This document shows positions 1-12,062 of a DNA stretch of 64,000 bases, in pieces. Location of the stretch: assembly GCA_010645155.1 (NCBI GenBank), contig CM021315.1:4481811-4545810 (forward strand). The letters are read 5' to 3'. Position 1 is the stretch's first letter. Each line of letters opens with the position of its first letter. Source of the stretch: Tigriopus japonicus. Its lineage: Eukaryota > Arthropoda > Copepoda > Harpacticoida > Harpacticidae. A program made the position numbers and the translations under genes. The notes below the pieces were generated by a model, which made no database searches, was not told the origin of the DNA, and saw only the letters and a program-made list of their open reading frames with translations.

Positions 1-310
1 AACTCGATCAATGAAGGACTTTCAAACAAGTCCATGGAAGTTTCAGGTGCTCTCTGGTTCCAACAATGACGAGTCAGCAAGTCCACGATCAAATCGGTAG
101 GATCTCTAAAAGCCAAATCCACATTTCCTTCATGTTGTTGTCTTCGAGTAAAAGACCTTAAACAAGAGTTCCCTTTTGAAGGAGGATGGACGAGAGGGGA
201 AGGAGATGAAAACTTTGTTGAACATGATGAGATTCTATGAACGAGCCCAACTTCATGGATCATCGTACAGAACCAGATAAAGGAGATGTGTCCATGTTGG
301 ACAAGATAAC
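1..310 (-). CDS. partial exon of an unrecognised gene at the left edge
   Basis: On the minus strand an open frame runs from about 310 off the left edge without a stop. An ATG lies at 263 in this frame, and a possible splice acceptor (AATCAG before GTTATC) lies at 311-312. The translation has a coding-like composition, including stretches such as GNVDLAFRDPTDLIVDLLT and ETSMDLFESPSLIE. I do not recognise the family. If the acceptor is used, this is an internal exon of a gene whose remainder lies left of the window. The acceptor has a weak pyrimidine tract, and a short alternative ORF overlaps the ATG, so the 5' boundary is uncertain. A chance open frame of about 100 codons is possible but unlikely in this AT-rich setting. 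Confidence 0.35.
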
Positions 311-3117
311 CTGATTAAGGCTTTTTGATTGTGAGTCAGCGGTTGAGGTCAAAATGAACTTGGTCACTTGCTGAGCTTTTTGCTCTCCTCAGCTTTCCCA
401 TTCATTAATCTCACTACGTATACATAAGCAAGACTTCATGAATATCTTGTACCATGGCGGGTTTTTTGATGGAGTACGTCGAGTATAAACCAATCATTAC
501 GAAACCGTGACGATGTAAGCTAATTGGTACCTACAGCACGTCCAAAACCAAAACATTGTTTGACCACCTTGCTTTGGACCATGTGGCCAAAGAGAAGATA
601 ATTGATTCTTTTGTTCACTGCTGAGTCCAAATTAAATGTGACGTATGCATGACAAGATGGTCAAGTTTATTCATTTTTTATACTGTGATCAGGAAATGAC
701 TCACACAAGGTTTCCTTTCAATGTGAAATGGTCTAGTATAAAAGCCCAAAATTTAATGTAGATACAGAATGAGTCGTTTGGCCAAAATTTACTATGCTTG
801 GCTTGAAATTTGGATGATTGGAGAACCTTGAGTGGTCAGAAACAGACCAACAAATGTGACCATTTCTCGTCTCAAGTCAATGGTCATTTCAAAAACAGGA
901 CGTCCTGCACAAGTACCTAGAAAAAATGGCACAAAAAAGAGTTATGACCTGAACATCCACACAACTTCCTCACATTCAATGCAATGTTGGTTTTGTTTTT
1001 GGAGCAATTCTGGAGGAAAAAGCAAGACAAAGTGCGGTTCAAGACTAGGCTAACGTGTAACGTTAATGTAAAGCATTTGGAAATGATCGGCGAAAATAAG
1101 AGTTTCTCGTCGTGTTGGAGAAAATCAAGGATGTTGATGGATGGAAAACATTTGCGGCATGTGTTTGTGTAAACTGGTTGTTTTGGCACTCAATCCTAGG
1201 AACTCTTCCGGGTCCTCTCTGGAAATAGTTTGAGGAAAATCGTGCAGTACGCCAAAGAGTGGACTTTAAAAGATAGAAAATACCCCCAAGGCATTTTGAT
1301 TTTATAGATAACTCCACAAGTGGCAGAAGGTGGTAGGGGGCAAATTTTGACTTTTTCGCAAAAAAAATCAAAAATGATCACTTGCAAATTGTTTAGCGTG
1401 TTGGAAACTACAGCAGAAACCACAAAAGGGATGGCTGCATCATATAAGATGAGTTTTCGAGTTGACAGTATCGCACTTGAGATTTCATTTCCACTCCTCC
1501 TTTGGAGGGGTTTGTTTGTAAACCAATCACCGGATTAAGATGAAGGCTCTTTTTACCCCTTTTTCTGCTGTTGGAAAGGTACGGGTATTATATTGCTGAA
1601 AATGGACGTTCAGATGGTACTAGGGATTCCAAGAAATCAAACTTTACTTGCATCTATCAACCATAACACTCACATTTGTATGGCAATACAAGGGAAACTT
1701 TTCTTGCGTGTTGTGAAGATAAGGTCGTGAGATGGAGAATTTAAACTTTAAGTTTAAAAGAACTGGTTTATTGCATGCAGTTATGGACTTTGGAAGGGCA
1801 AAAAACGAGTTAGTTCCAGTTTGGAGTAGTTTAAAAGCTTCTACATTGTCCTTGAAGTATTTTTCAGACATTTTTATGCTCCTGCAGCTCCTATTACATT
1901 ATTAGACATGATTTAAGCCAGGATTTTGAACAGCTTTTGAGCCAAGGCCTACTCGATTTTTTGACTTGGCGCGATTAAATTTCCACCAAATGTGAGAAAA
2001 TATACCCACAGTTCTCACAGAGTTAAAGGCCTATAAGCTCAAAATTGGCCGCAACCTAATGGTTGCCGAGCTCTGGTTTAAGCTAAAGAACCTCAGTTTA
2101 AGCGGTGTAATCAGACACTTCCAAACCTGCTGTTGAGTACAGTGAGACAATTCATCATGAAGAACTCATAAATCAGAGAGCACGACAAGCTTACTCGAAG
2201 TGTATTTGCCAATTTTACAACATTTAACAACTAGGCTGTTACAAAATTGGCACCAAGTGATGTTGGTCTTTAGTTCCAAGAATTGCGACATTCTTGTGAA
2301 GTATTCTTTGTTTTTTTGACGAATATAAAATACCTCTTGCTATCCTGTTTCGAGGATACCGACTAAAAGATACTTGTGTTTGAATGAGTTTTCTTAACTA
2401 TGTATTCAAATGCGAGGGTTTTACAAGTACAAGAAATCATTAAGAATCAAAAACAAATGTCAATATTGGTCCAGATCAACTTCCCGCAAGCTTTTTGTTC
2501 ATGCTTTAAGTCTGAGCCGACTCGAATCAAATTAGTGCTTGTTGTGAGGCTTCCTTGAACCATATGCGTGTCAAGGCCGAACCAAAGCATGCTTTGATTG
2601 ACTTCCTATCCATCGATTTACGTGACCATATTGTACTAATACTTTAGACCATTATAAACGAACTAACCCAAGAATATAGGAACATGATTTTCGATTGCCA
2701 TTACCCAAGCATTACTCTTTTTTGCCTCCAAAAAAGTCCCAAATTTGTGGGCATTTCATTGTTTGCCATTCGTTTTTGACTATCTTATCTTTCAAGTGTT
2801 GATGAAAGCAAACATATGGCCTGACTTTGGGGAGCCAATAAACCAATTATAGATTCATGGGTGGTGTCTTGGTTCAATTCATTATTTGAGCCGACCTTGA
2901 AGCCTTGATCTGCTTCTTGAAGCATCACTTATCAGCAAAGTCTAACATTCTGGAGCTTAACAAGGCATCTCGGGAAGGATTCAGGTCAAATTGCTCCCAA
3001 AGACTAATCATTTTTAAGCCTGGTCTTTTTTTTCTTAAGAGAGGGAGTACTTTTGTCATGTTTGTACGACGATCCAAGGATACGATAATCTCGGTCGAGA
3101 GCAAGAAACCTGATTAG
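311..3117. other. intergenic, no gene seen
   Basis: AT-rich sequence with scattered short ORFs that lack recognisable domains, codon bias or splice context. I see no gene, RNA gene or clear repeat here. Confidence 0.5.
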
Positions 3118-3223
3118 TTGACCATACCCAGTATTGATGGCCTTTTCAAAAGGAACCTTGTTAAAATTGAAAGCTTATCGAAGAAGGATGTAATAAAAAG
3201 TTTTTGTTCTTTCTTTATACATT

Positions 3224-3650
3224 GTACGATTATGGTAGGTGGAAAATACGTAGTACGATATGTACATTCACTCCTTGATGCACCACGTCCACGGATGTCA
3301 GGAAGTGGCCATCCAAGGTCCACTCGCACACCCAAGGTCATCAGACTGGTGAGACAAAGTGAGGCAATCGGATCAAAAATTCGGAAATTGGCTAAGGAAT
3401 CCGTATTTCGAAAACTACCCTGTAGAGATTGGTCAAAATGACTTGAAATGCTCGTCCGGTACAGCTGTTGCATGGTAATTTTTGAAATATTGGCAATCTT
3501 TACAATTTTCGGTTCGATCTCAAGAGATTTTGCCTCATTTTGTATTTCACTAATCTGATGACCTTGGGTGTGCAAGTAAACCGTATACAACCACGGCTTT
3601 CTTGGACGAGGTCCATCAAGCAATGAACGTTGGAAGCATGAAACGATAGC
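3224..3650. mobile_element. degraded mariner/Tc1-like transposase fragments in inverted arrangement
   Basis: The plus strand (about 3265-3410) encodes a stretch containing GSGHPRSTRTPKVIRLV followed by IRKLAKES. This resembles the N-terminal helix-turn-helix region of mariner-type transposases (Gly-x-Pro-Arg-x-x-Arg-Thr-Pro, then a Lys-Leu-Ala helix). A diverged second copy is read on the minus strand (about 3640-3450); both copies contain CACACCCAAGGTCATCAGA at the DNA level with few differences. No catalytic domain is present. The pair can fold back on itself. I infer an old foldback or rearranged element; the family call rests on one short motif. Confidence 0.35.
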
Positions 3651-3689
3651 CACGTGGCATCCCACAATAGTTACAATTGGTTATATGTA

Positions 3690-6600
3690 GAGGGTGGAAA
3701 AAAGTGGAAAAAATATCAAAAAAAAAAAGAATTTTTATGCTGGAAGAATTGCGAAAAAAAGGTTTTTTTGCAGCTCAAAAACGGGCAGATTTTTTTTGAA
3801 CGAAAAACGGTTTTTCGCAAAAAATGACCAAATACAGTATTCTCTTCTCAATTTGTCAATTGATAGGGCAAAATATCTCTTATCTGATGTTTTTTAGCCG
3901 GGATTCTTTTTTCTCGATTAGTAGATAAAAAAATTTCCAATTGAAATCTTTCACCTAGTAAAAAATGACGACCTTTTTAGGTCCGAGTAAAATTTCAAAC
4001 AAAGTTTTTATGGGTCTGAAAAACGCGAAAAAAAGTTTTGTACTCAAAATATCTACAAAATGCAACAAAAAGGTTCAAAATAATTTCCAAAACCCCAAAA
4101 GGGACGAAAATGCCCCAAAACATTTTTTTAAGTTTTAAGTTAAAACTTTTTAACCTCGCTCTAGTAAATGGGCTTTTGGGCGAGCGGCGAATCAGTCACA
4201 TCCTCCTTTTCATCCATTTTTCTCAAGGTATTTAGGCACGAACCACGGTTTTGTTTACGTCGTCTTAGAATATAGAGTCAAGTGATTACATAGCATGTAT
4301 TAAAACAGTGGTAAAAATAATGTTGCAAGTGCCCAAAAATACATATTGAAAACTATTGCATTTTTATGGGACATGCGGTGCAATCAAAACTGGATTTAAA
4401 AATGATCCTCAAAGATATTACAGAACATCACATTACATCAAGTCACAAACGCACAATGTATAAGAAATTGGTTCAACAATAACTCTAAGTGAAAGGCGAG
4501 AAGTTACGTGATAGCAGGAGAAACGATATTCAATTAAAAGGTCATACAGAGGAGAAAACCACACATTTTGACCATTCCGGGATATTTTTCCCTAAATGAC
4601 TGAAAATTTTCAGTTTCTTTTTGGCAAATTTGGTGTTGTAGTTCTATAATTGAACATCTTCAGTTTTCGTTGAAAAATAAAGGCAGATTATTTGCCAAAT
4701 AACTACTGATGTTGCAAAAGTTGCAAAATTATGCATCTGTTGATGCTTTTTCCGTTTCAAGATCCGGAAATGAAAACATGGATTGATCAATTGTGGTCTT
4801 CTCCTCACCAGTTTGAGGAACTTCAATTTCGTTTGAACTTGAATAGTTAAGTCAAAATCACACACCAGATTTACTTCACAATTTTTTGACAAGCCAATCT
4901 GGCTAAAATATTTTTACCTAGATGGTGAATGTTGCTGAAATGTGAATCACATTTTTTCTGATGTGTGCGTAGCCAAGTGAATGAAATATACGATTTCTTT
5001 AGTCATATTCTTGTCTGCTAAGGAATTCAATGGGCTCAATTCAAGCTGGGACTTGATTAATAATTCAGACCAAAGTCAAACTTTTCCTTTTGTAGTTTCC
5101 ATTTTCGTTTCCAAACAAAATGAATGGTGAATTTATTAGGCGGGCGGACTGATTGAATTCCAACATACGGTACTGCTGATGCAATCCAAAAGCTGGAGTT
5201 TGTGAAAAAGAAATAAAGGCATCGTCTGACTCTGAGAACCGCAAAAATGCAGCTCAACATTTTCATGCTTTTTATACTGACTTTTGGCTTGCTAAAAACG
5301 CATCAAAATTGTGCTCGAGTATCCTTGCACTATGCTCCAAAATGTCCCCAACATTTTGTTTTTGTAAAAATGAATTTGTTTGTTTATTGTAACATTTTTT
5401 TGACATTTAACATGTCATTTAACCATGTATGTGATAACACATATATTTTTACAATATTTTATTACGACCTGACATGACCTTTCGTTGCAATAAAGAATGA
5501 ATGAAGTATTAGAACGAAATGTGACGGCCTGACTCGAGGGCAGACAGTTGTAACAAACGTTATATTTAAATTAAATTTTAATTTAAAAATGTTGTAACTG
5601 TACAACCTAAACACTTCAAGTACACCTTCCCCGTTACTTTTCAAAGTCTTATTTGTTTCCCTTTTTTAATCATTTTTAATTTATAAAACCGAACGTTGGG
5701 AGAAAATATTTTTTTCTTTATTTAATATTCTTGTTTTAAATTGATTTTCTGTAGCCCGGGGAAATTTTAACGTTTTTCTTAGTTAACAAGAGTTGCTCAT
5801 GAGAGAAACACCTTCATTCTCGTCTTAGAAGTTTGAAATTTGAACGAAATTTAACGAAATTACGTAAAGAAGAATTCCGGAGGTAGTTCTTTTAATTTCC
5901 TGAACTTGTTGTCAAATTAGTTGTACAATTCAAATTGAGTTGCCCTTTTACATTATAATACTTCGCATGTTCTTGCATGTGTGGGCGAAATGGTCTTTTT
6001 ACATCATAGTTTATCTACAGTAAGCCTTTAAATTTTGGGTGTTACAATACCCAATTGTCTGGAACTGCCCATTACATTTACGACGTTTTGTATGATGAAA
6101 ATGAAAAATGAAAATTTTGTATGGCAAAAATGTCCATTTTTGACCCCCGAAAAGCAAAAAAAATGCTCCGGGTTTATGAAAACTCCAATTCCCAAGCAAT
6201 CTATGTAGGTTTTTGATCATAAGTATATGAAAATTCTTCATTTTTGTTTGTTTTGGCACAGCAGGTCAAATTAATAATTATTATTAACTAAATCATACTT
6301 AGAATATTTTTGTTTTGAAAAACGGTGATCTAAGTATCTTCATATCACTAAGTTGAATGTTAATTTGAACATTCAAGGCAATCTACTGAACAGACGTGTC
6401 TTCAGACGTGTGAATATGATTTTTCTCGAAGAGCCATGCTCAATTTGGACCAAAAGTGATTTTGCGAAATCTTACAGAATTTCACAAAATTTGAATCGAA
6501 CACGTATCAAAAAGCCCTTTTCATGATTCAAAAGGTATTTTTCAAAACTATGTATTTTATTTGTGCTTTTGATTATATTTTTATCATTTTGACTTGCGAC

Positions 6601-6853
6601 TAAATAAAAAAAATGAAGAATTTTCATGTTGTTTGTGTGAAACCTACGACTTCTTTCTTTGCAATGTAAACGGCCATAGTTGTTTTGATGATTTTCATGC
6701 ACCTTTATAACCTCGCAAAGTAATAAAAGAAGCCAATGTTATGAATATTTTTAGTCCTTTCATTCCAATTGGGCGTTGTGGCACCCAAAAAATTTAACTT
6801 TTGATATAGTCACGGTCATGCATTATAACACATTAAATTTGTTGTATTTAATG
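3690..6853. other. gene-free AT-rich region with homopolymer runs
   Basis: This stretch has many A and T runs; 3700-4030 repeats variants of GAAAAACGGTTTTTCGCAAA. I see no coding region or RNA gene. A string like CAATAAAGAATGAATGAA near 5488 resembles a non-LTR element tail but has no coding sequence beside it. Confidence 0.5.
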
Positions 6854-6863
6854 CCAGTACCAT

Positions 6864-7334
6864 TTAGGGGTGAGGCATGGCGTAGTGCGTACTGCGTCGG
6901 TTTGTCATGCAGATGGCTGGGGTTCGATCCCGGCTGACTGCCACCCTCAAAACTCAACTCTTCGGAGTCAAAATTTAGCATTTGAACCGTCTTTCAAATG
7001 CAACACACAACTTTCCAAACTCAACTCTTCGGAGTCAAAATTTAGCGTTGAACTGTCTTTCAATGCAAAACTAGGCAAGCCCCGGTTCGATCCCGGGCTT
7101 GACGAGTCCTAGTGACCTGTGGTATTAAGTTACATGCAGAAGTCACAGCCCTTGACGGCTTAAATGGGCGAACCTGGGGTCATTCCCGAGGGTGAGGTAA
7201 AAATTAATGCTTGCTTGTTAGCTTGTCCAAGTGGAGCGGCAATATCCCCATATGGCGGACAGCCTCTATCAGATCGCAGCTGCGAAGCTGCGTTCTGACT
7301 CCTCAACAAACAAACAAACAAACAAACAAACAAA
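6864..7334 (+). mobile_element. tRNA-derived SINE with (AAAC)n tail
   Basis: The 5' part contains an RNA polymerase III split promoter: a box A-like TGGCGTAGTGCG at 6878-6889 and a box B GGTTCGATCCC at 6921-6931. A second perfect box B lies at 7084-7094. The body carries an internal tandem duplication (about 6949-7003 and 7017-7068, both with CTCTTCGGAGTCAAAATTTA). The 3' end is an (AAAC)7-like tail at about 7306-7334. Flanking direct repeats CCAGTACCAT (6854-6863) and CCAGTGCCAT (7335-7344) match at 9 of 10 bases and define the insertion. The head does not fold into a complete tRNA by eye, so this is a SINE and not a tRNA gene. Confidence 0.8.
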
Positions 7335-7344
7335 CCAGTGCCAT

Positions 7345-10047
7345 AGTACCTGTCTACCTTAAAAATATTCCACGTGTACGGTGTGTAACGAAAGTTTCGT
7401 CCTGAAAGAGTAAAGAAAGGCAAAAAATCATGTCAGAAGAAAAAAATTATTAACCTACATACCATCAAGCACGAATACTGCAAGTAAACCTTTGAATAAA
7501 TGTCCTAATACCGCCCACACACGTGTGGTATGATTCTTCAAGGGATGAGCTCTACTAAATCAGCCAAAGGGCAGAAAAAAGGTACAGAAATGTCAACATG
7601 CTCATCACTATCCTTCTTTTAGATTTTTGAAGAATCGGTTAAAGGTAAAAACATCAAAATGTCCTCTTCAAAGTTGTTGCATACTTTTTAGAATTAAGTT
7701 ATTCTGGCAATTTTAGTTAAGAGCGGCAAATCCACTCAAATCCGGCCTTTATGATAAAGTGCTTTAGTACCGCGTTTTTCTTAGAAGGAATTCAAAGGAC
7801 TGGGAACTGTAATCCGTTTCTTTTTTTACAATGAACGGCGGAAGTCCAGCTCGAAGTATTATCCTTCTCGCCTTGATACCTTGTACTTACAAGACACTCA
7901 TCTCAGAGCAATGGTGGGCATTGCCGGAAATGCCTGGTGCCCAGATTGATCCCGATCATATTTTCTGGCTACGCACCGGCATTACAAAATGAAAAGACGT
8001 ATTAAAACTCTACTGTTTTTTTTTTACCAACAATGTGACAGAGGGCATCTTTACTATTATGTTGTCATAAACCACACTGCAACGACCAAAAGCTGGTCCT
8101 GGTGCACTAACAAATCTTTCGGCATTGTAACATTGTGCAATCAGCGCTCTGAAGCGTGTAATATGAACCATAACCTGGATATTGATTCAGAGATGCCTTT
8201 TCATCGCACAAAGGTCTCCCCCGTTGCGCTGTTGTTGGGGTGAGTTGATAATTTTCCTCGAGAATAGACGTCATAGTTAGTTATGAAGATACTTGCCCTA
8301 AGAGTGGGATTGATGAAGATCCTTTCGATGGTTATAGAAAATACAAAAACTGTATTGTTTGCTAGATTAAGGAAAAATATCTCATTGAGCAAAAGTTTTC
8401 AAACAAGTCCAGTAAGCCAATTTCAAAATAAAACATTGTGGACCAATTCGTTGCTTAAAAACCAGTTACAATTAATGCGACGAAAATTGTTGAAATCGCA
8501 ATCATTTCAGCCAGATAAGTCATTTTCCGAACTGAAATATATCAAATTTGTTTTCAGGGAATTGCTAGAATTTCTTCTCATATGATGATTATTTGTCACA
8601 TCTTGCTACAATATGTCAAATATGTCTGATGATATTACATTTAACTGAAATACCCAACTTCGTTTGAAATATCTAGTTTTTATTTTGTTGAATTTTTGTT
8701 TAGTTTTTGCGGAGCGGCGAGGGGGGTCCGAACAGAAATAAAATAAGCGATTTAGGGATTAGTTTCGCATTAAATTGAAGTGGTTGAAATGCTCTTGAAA
8801 ATTATTCTCCACAATCAATGAAAAAGTGGAGCGAAGAAAAAAATTCAAGTTATGGGGTCTCGTCAAATGAGAATATCTCTTAATTTTTACTTGCTACAAC
8901 GAATAAAAGATGTAAAACAAACTTTCCAGATTTCAATTCAAAAGGTATAATTTTCTGCTATCATTTTCTTCCAAAAGAACTCGGTCTTGTTTTGCAATGG
9001 AAATTTCACATCTGAGAGAGTAACTTCCGAGCCCTAAGAACAACATTATCTATGAAGAAAAATTACACACCAAATGTGCATCAGTAACAAGGTAATATGG
9101 GCAGTGGATGTCTTTTAATGAGGGTTTCTCTTGCCCTCGAAATCCTTTTGTCTTTGTCTTTGGACTTGTCTTGGGGTCGAGTTTCCACCATCGTTTCAAC
9201 ATGGCTTATCTCAATGTTCCACTCTCGGGAATCGAATTTGCTAATGTCAATTTGCCCCAGACCAACATTCAGAGTCAGGTTTTTCGACGAATCTCTGATC
9301 ATTGATGAGAGAAACCCCTCGGAGAGGGGATCAAACTCTAACCTTTATTTGGCATTCCAAGTGATTTCGCTTGTTAAAGAAGTTCCCATTTGTTGAATGA
9401 GCGAGTTGAGGGTATAATAGTACCATAAAAGGATAGAGCGTGGCCATTAGACAAATAGAATTGGACTTAAGTTTATTGAAAGTGATCACTGGGGATTCGC
9501 AACCAAACACGGGTATTAGGGTCATCCGATTTGTACCATGCTAAAGGCCTTCACAAACATTCTTGTACGCTCACAAATGGTGATTGTACATTTCGGAGGC
9601 TTCCCTAAAGGGATTTGTGCACGATAGATCCGACGAATCATGTTACAACGGACAATTTACTCATAGACATCAATGTATTTGTCCACATACAGTACAACTT
9701 GATTCTAATGTAGAGGTGGAAAGTGAAGGAATTTGTACGAATGTTGAGTTTCCTGGCCTAGTTTTAGCATCAAGCATCAAAGACGCAATTCAATGTGCTG
9801 TCCTCACAATCAACATTGACCAATCTGGAAAGGTCCTTCTCGAGGGGAGTACGAAAACCAATATCCAAACGAGTTGATTGGTTTGTGATTAATTAAATAT
9901 CAAGGCCTTAGGTAACCACACCAACGACATTCTGTGTGTTCTGTTCGTCATGTTGTCTTATACTCTCTATTTTAGTTTGTTAAACGTGGTTCGCCAACGG
10001 TGATCATGATGATAGCCTGACTTTATGACTCTTAATTTCCGTTCCAG
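7345..10047. other. intergenic, two weak coding-like islands
   Basis: No gene can be called. A 53-codon ATG ORF at 7831-7992 starts MNGGSPARSIILLALIP and could encode a signal-peptide-like start. An open stretch at about 8042-8230 follows a good pyrimidine-rich acceptor and ends at a GGTGAGTT donor-like site. The two are in different frames with no matching donor, so I do not join them. A cysteine-containing open frame at 9584-9877 lacks an ATG. A splice acceptor (TTCCGTTCCAG) ends at 10047, so part of this region is probably intron of the next gene. Confidence 0.3.
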
Positions 10048-10055
10048 GTTCCATT

Positions 10056-11399
10056 ATGGGCAGTGAATCTTACCTTGAATCCACTTTGAACCCCCTCACA
10101 TCGGAGATGGAGAATCTAAGTGACTCCACAATATCCACTCAAGGAAGCGGCAACCACAATATGTTTGGATACGTTACGGAGGGCATCTTACTGACATCTA
10201 TTTCGACTTTCGGCTTCATTGGGAATGCAATGAGTGTCTATGTATTGCTCAAGGGCTCGGTGAAGGGTTTGTTTTCGAGCCTTCTCACCAACCTGGCCTT
10301 GTTTGATGGACTTTTTCTAATCATGGCCATTCTCACCTTCGGTCTCCCTACTTTATCCAGCACGTACAAATCCAATGTGTTCCTAAAGATTATGCCCGTG
10401 TGTTACGGATTCACGCATGTTTTTCGAGTGGGTTCGGTTTATTCCACTTTATCGGTGACCACAGAGCGATTCTTTGCCATCGTTCTACCCTTCAAGGACT
10501 TTGAGATTCTGAAAAAGTGGCTTGTTCCTGGAACAGCCATTTTCGCCGTGACCTACAACATTCCCAAGTTCTTCGAAGTTACCTCCGTGACCGATCCCGA
10601 GACCAATTTGACCTCCATTCAAGGAACTGCGTTGAGGCTAAACAGCTATTACTTGTCGTATTATGTGTTCTGGAGCAAATTTATATTCATCGAGTTCGTT
10701 CCCTACGTATTGATCGTTATCATGAACTCGTTTATCATCGTGAAAATCGTCAAATCGTCACGATTCCGCAGGAAGATTATGTTTAACATGAGTCAGCAGA
10801 CTCCTTTCAAAGATGTGAGCTCTCCACAAAAGATCCAATCTATGTCCGAGGAACAGATGAAATACTTTGAGAACCAACGTCAAGAGCACAAGTTGGGAGT
10901 TCTGCTGGTTGCCATTTCGGTTCTATTCATCACTTGTCAATCCTTCAAGCTTATTCCGGATCTCTTCGAAGTCATCTCTTGCCGTAATGTCAAACTCTGT
11001 TACACATCTCCCTTTGTGAATAAGGTTGTGGAACTGTCCCACCTGTTACTATGTTTAAACTCTTCCCTCAACTTCATGGTGTACCTTTTGGGCGGTGAAA
11101 AGTTCCGTAAGATATGGATCCATACGTATATCCCGGATTCTTGTGTGCGGGCCATGGGATGTGAGCCTTTAGTTCGGACGAATTCTCGGAACAATGCGGT
11201 GTTCAATCGGAACATGAGTTGTCGGAGCACTTTCCGTCAAGGTTCCACTCATCATGCTCCTAATCACATTCGATTGAAAGAGCTCAATTCGGATGTGAGG
11301 AAGGTAACTTGTGATGAGGCCACCACATTTATCACATTGTCACAAAGCAGTCGAGAAAGCACCAACTGTGTTGGTTTGGACTTGCAAAACCGAGTTTGA
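10056..11399 (+). CDS. FMRFamide-receptor-like rhodopsin-class GPCR
   Basis: The 447-residue protein is a seven-transmembrane receptor of the invertebrate FMRFamide/myosuppressin receptor type, expected at the plasma membrane to bind an amidated neuropeptide and signal through G proteins. Seen directly: a Ser/Thr-rich N-terminus with N-glycosylation sequons (one NLS near residue 20), TM1 with GN at residues 56-57, and TTERF at residues 135-139 replacing the usual DRY, which is typical of FMRFamide receptors. TM6 begins after EHKLG near 277, and TM7 reads NSSLNFMVYLL (335-345) in place of NPxxY. The long third intracellular loop is basic and Ser-rich. The coding sequence is in one exon. A splice acceptor 9 bases before the ATG indicates an upstream non-coding exon. 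The ligand cannot be told from sequence; a related peptide receptor is possible. Confidence 0.85.
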   Translation: MGSESYLESTLNPLTSEMENLSDSTISTQGSGNHNMFGYVTEGILLTSISTFGFIGNAMSVYVLLKGSVKGLFSSLLTNLALFDGLFLIMAILTFGLPTLSSTYKSNVFLKIMPVCYGFTHVFRVGSVYSTLSVTTERFFAIVLPFKDFEILKKWLVPGTAIFAVTYNIPKFFEVTSVTDPETNLTSIQGTALRLNSYYLSYYVFWSKFIFIEFVPYVLIVIMNSFIIVKIVKSSRFRRKIMFNMSQQTPFKDVSSPQKIQSMSEEQMKYFENQRQEHKLGVLLVAISVLFITCQSFKLIPDLFEVISCRNVKLCYTSPFVNKVVELSHLLLCLNSSLNFMVYLLGGEKFRKIWIHTYIPDSCVRAMGCEPLVRTNSRNNAVFNRNMSCRSTFRQGSTHHAPNHIRLKELNSDVRKVTCDEATTFITLSQSSRESTNCVGLDLQNRV

Positions 11400-12056
11400 G
11401 CCTGAACCCGTATTTACAACAGAGCAAGTAATGATCGGAACAACCCAAGTTCGACCAACAGCCAGAGAGATGGGAAGACTCAAAACAGAAAATGACAATT
11501 AGACAAAAGTTACTCTTCCCAGTGTCATGGTTCTTTTTGTGTCAACCTTTTAGCTAATGGTTCGTTCTGAACATGGGCAGTCCTTCTTGTGGTTTAGTGC
11601 CTACGACGTAGTATGTTTGTATTGGAAGAGGACTTTCTACGTAATTCGAATGGATGAAATCCAGTGGCCAATTTCCCGAGTGAAATGTGTCCCAAAGCCA
11701 TTTGGAATGAACGAGAGAGTACCCATGGATCGAATCAAATATCGTTCGTCGAGCAAAAAGCATTTTGTTGCATTTCATCCCAAAGATCAAATCCGTTAAT
11801 CGGCCTTAACTAATATTTGCATCCCATTGTGCACAGAACCAAGATCTTTATGCTCGCTTAACTTCCGTATCTTAAGACTCAATATGATTGTTGCTCAATA
11901 TGATACTAATGTGAATGAACGAATGTTGTTGAAAAAAAGGATCGAGTGAAATTTCTAGTGAGGTTAACTATTAAACTTATTTTTTTGAAGGAAATGTATT
12001 ACGAACCTGTATTTTCCATCCACATGGTACCGCAACACTAAAGAAAACGAAGACTA

Positions 12057-12062
12057 AATAAA
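12057..12062 (+). terminator. polyadenylation signal AATAAA (GPCR gene)
   Basis: The first clear AATAAA on the plus strand downstream of the GPCR stop codon, giving a 3' UTR of about 660 bases if used. Assignment to this gene is inference. Confidence 0.45.

Noticed and set aside
6864..6945. Possible tRNA gene with A and B boxes
   Set aside because: The cloverleaf stems do not pair by eye, and the unit continues into a SINE body with a tail and target duplications.
9097..9396. Overlapping plus-strand frames of about 65 and 99 codons near 9.1-9.4 kb
   Set aside because: The frames compete with each other and with a minus-strand frame; no recognisable motif. Could at most be untranslated exon of the GPCR gene.
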